Part shown: in pieces, positions 18,004 through 19,075 of the stretch | How the letters are laid out: each line of letters begins with the position of its first letter | Position numbering within the stretch: position 1 is the first letter of the stretch | Assembly (NCBI GenBank): GCA_001969505.1 | Contig: LSSK01000711.1 | Span: forward strand, 1 to 19,075 | Source: Zancudomyces culisetae | Taxonomy: Eukaryota; Kickxellomycota; Harpellomycetes; Harpellales; Legeriomycetaceae | Reading direction: 5' to 3' | Length of the DNA: 19,075 nucleotides | The notes under the pieces: generated by a model | What the model saw: the letters and a program-made list of their open reading frames with translations, nothing else | Told to the model about the DNA's origin: nothing | The model's database searches: none | Position numbers and translations under genes: made by a program

Positions 18004-19075
18004 ACTGCGAGTATATATAGAAGTGGCGCCCACCCCTTTTTTTAATGGGTAGCTTTGTTTTATCTTTTTTTATCTTTCTTGAGTTTGTTCTTTTCGTTTC
18101 ACGGGTTTTACAACAACACAGCCTTTATGTTTAAATGTGCACCATAGTTTTAAATTATCACGGATTTTTCATTTCTTTTGTTTAAACGTATCTATATATT
18201 TATATATAAACATATGATATTATATTAATCCATTGACCTCACCCTTTTCCTTCGCTTCCTTCCCACTCTTTCTTTTGAAGTAGCGCCTGCTGGGGTTTGT
18301 GGCTCATAAAGCACATGTGTTATGCCACACCAAACCGATTATTCCTCAAATGCTAAGCTTGTTCTTAGTATCATAGATGTACACGTTTTGGTATTGAAAG
18401 TAGCATCTGAGAAATAAAATTCAGTTTAGGGTTATGAAACCACTCGTGATATGAACCCCTATAAAGCATTAGCTTCTACTACATTTTTTGACTGTTGGGA
18501 AGTAATGGTACCAAGGCCTAAGCTTTATGACTGTATACGAAGGTATATTTTAGATAACCACCCAACTCTTGCCAGCCACATTGAGAACCACACAATTCTC
18601 TTCTTGTAAAAAAAAAACCGAGTATAGCCGCAATATATCGACCATATAAGTTTGGTTATAATTGAAACAAATGGGTGTGAATGTGCTTTATATTAGCATT
18701 TATATAAAAAAGGAATTGAAAGAAAACTGGAAAGTTAAATCTCCATTTTAGCAATTTACTGAATATCACAGACAAGTTACAGAATATATTCTAGTTCATG
18801 TTTTTAGTACTTTATCTTGTCAAACAGGAAAGGGCAGGAGTAGATACATACATAAAAGCAGAAGCATGATACAAAAACAAAGCTTCCTCTCATACTTAGC
18901 ACCCCTTAATCGTCTGGAATCATCGATTTATCATGCACAGGCAATCAGAACTGGTTAGCCATGAGTGGTTGGTATTATTGGGCTTATTAAGGGATTCAGT
19001 TGTGCAAGGTAGGTAATTGACCATCTAAAGACATAAATTCAAAAACCAAATCTTGTAAGTGAGATTAAAAGTATT
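18004..19075. other. Gene-free right end
   Basis: I see no convincing gene, tRNA or other RNA. The first part is the 3' UTR of the RRM gene. An AT-rich block at about 18190-18230 and scattered ATAAA-like motifs could serve as its poly(A) region. A lone TTAGGG near 18426 is not a telomere array. Splice-donor-like sequences near the right edge (about 19009 and 19054) could belong to a gene beyond the window. Confidence 0.5.

Noticed and set aside
18424-18431. TTAGGG telomere-like hexamer
   Set aside because: It is a single copy, not a tandem array.
1-19075. tRNA, rRNA, CRISPR, transposon or viral genes
   Set aside because: I scanned both strands by eye for T-loop motifs, terminal inverted repeats, regular spaced repeats and transposase or polymerase signatures, and found none convincing.

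Overview
The window is AT-rich eukaryotic nuclear DNA. It carries six confident protein-coding genes with short GT-AG introns, TATA-like boxes, AATAAA-type poly(A) signals and abundant poly(A)/poly(T) tracts. A PMT2-family protein O-mannosyltransferase together with both subunits of mitochondrial propionyl-CoA carboxylase (PCC) and an ALDH7/antiquitin-type dehydrogenase points to a fungus outside the Dikarya, an early-diverging lineage such as Mucoromycota or Zoopagomycota. Most ascomycetes and basidiomycetes handle propionyl-CoA through the methylcitrate cycle and lack PCC. The lineage is an inference from gene content; nothing in the window fixes a species.

Layout, left to right. 1-775 is mostly non-coding, starting with a 24-nt poly(T) run and ending in a TATA-like promoter. 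776-3654 (+) is a three-exon gene for a TPX2-like spindle assembly factor (887 aa); its first exon holds the likely Aurora-binding motif. 3655-4009 is a shared 3' region holding a probable 3'-UTR intron. 4010-5942 (-) is a three-exon PCC beta gene (542 aa). 5943-9040 is a long divergent intergenic region with a GC-rich palindrome and a few unconfirmed short ORFs. 9041-11284 (+) is the intronless PCC alpha gene (747 aa) with its biotin lysine. 11285-12352 is non-coding and low in complexity. 12353-13963 (+) is ALDH7 (536 aa). Only 105 bp separate it from the convergent 14069-16393 (-), a PMT2-type O-mannosyltransferase (774 aa). 16394-17487 is a divergent intergenic region with a possible SET-like gene remnant. 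17488-18003 (+) is a small, probably mitochondrial RRM protein (171 aa) with an unusual insertion. 18004-19075 shows no recognisable gene.

How they fit together. PCCB and PCCA encode the two halves of one alpha6beta6 mitochondrial enzyme and lie head to head, so they could be co-regulated from the region between them. The enzyme feeds propionyl-CoA (from Val, Ile, Met and odd-chain fatty acids) into methylmalonyl-CoA. ALDH7, the next gene, oxidises alpha-aminoadipic semialdehyde from lysine/pipecolate breakdown, so the three make a loose amino-acid catabolism neighbourhood. TPX2 (spindle), PMT2 (ER glycosylation) and the RRM protein look like unrelated housekeeping neighbours. No mobile element, CRISPR array, tRNA or rRNA was recognised, and I see no clear novel system. 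The most interesting points are the PCC gene pair with its palindrome, the TPX2 gene in a fungus, and the in-frame insertion or possible exitron in the RRM gene.
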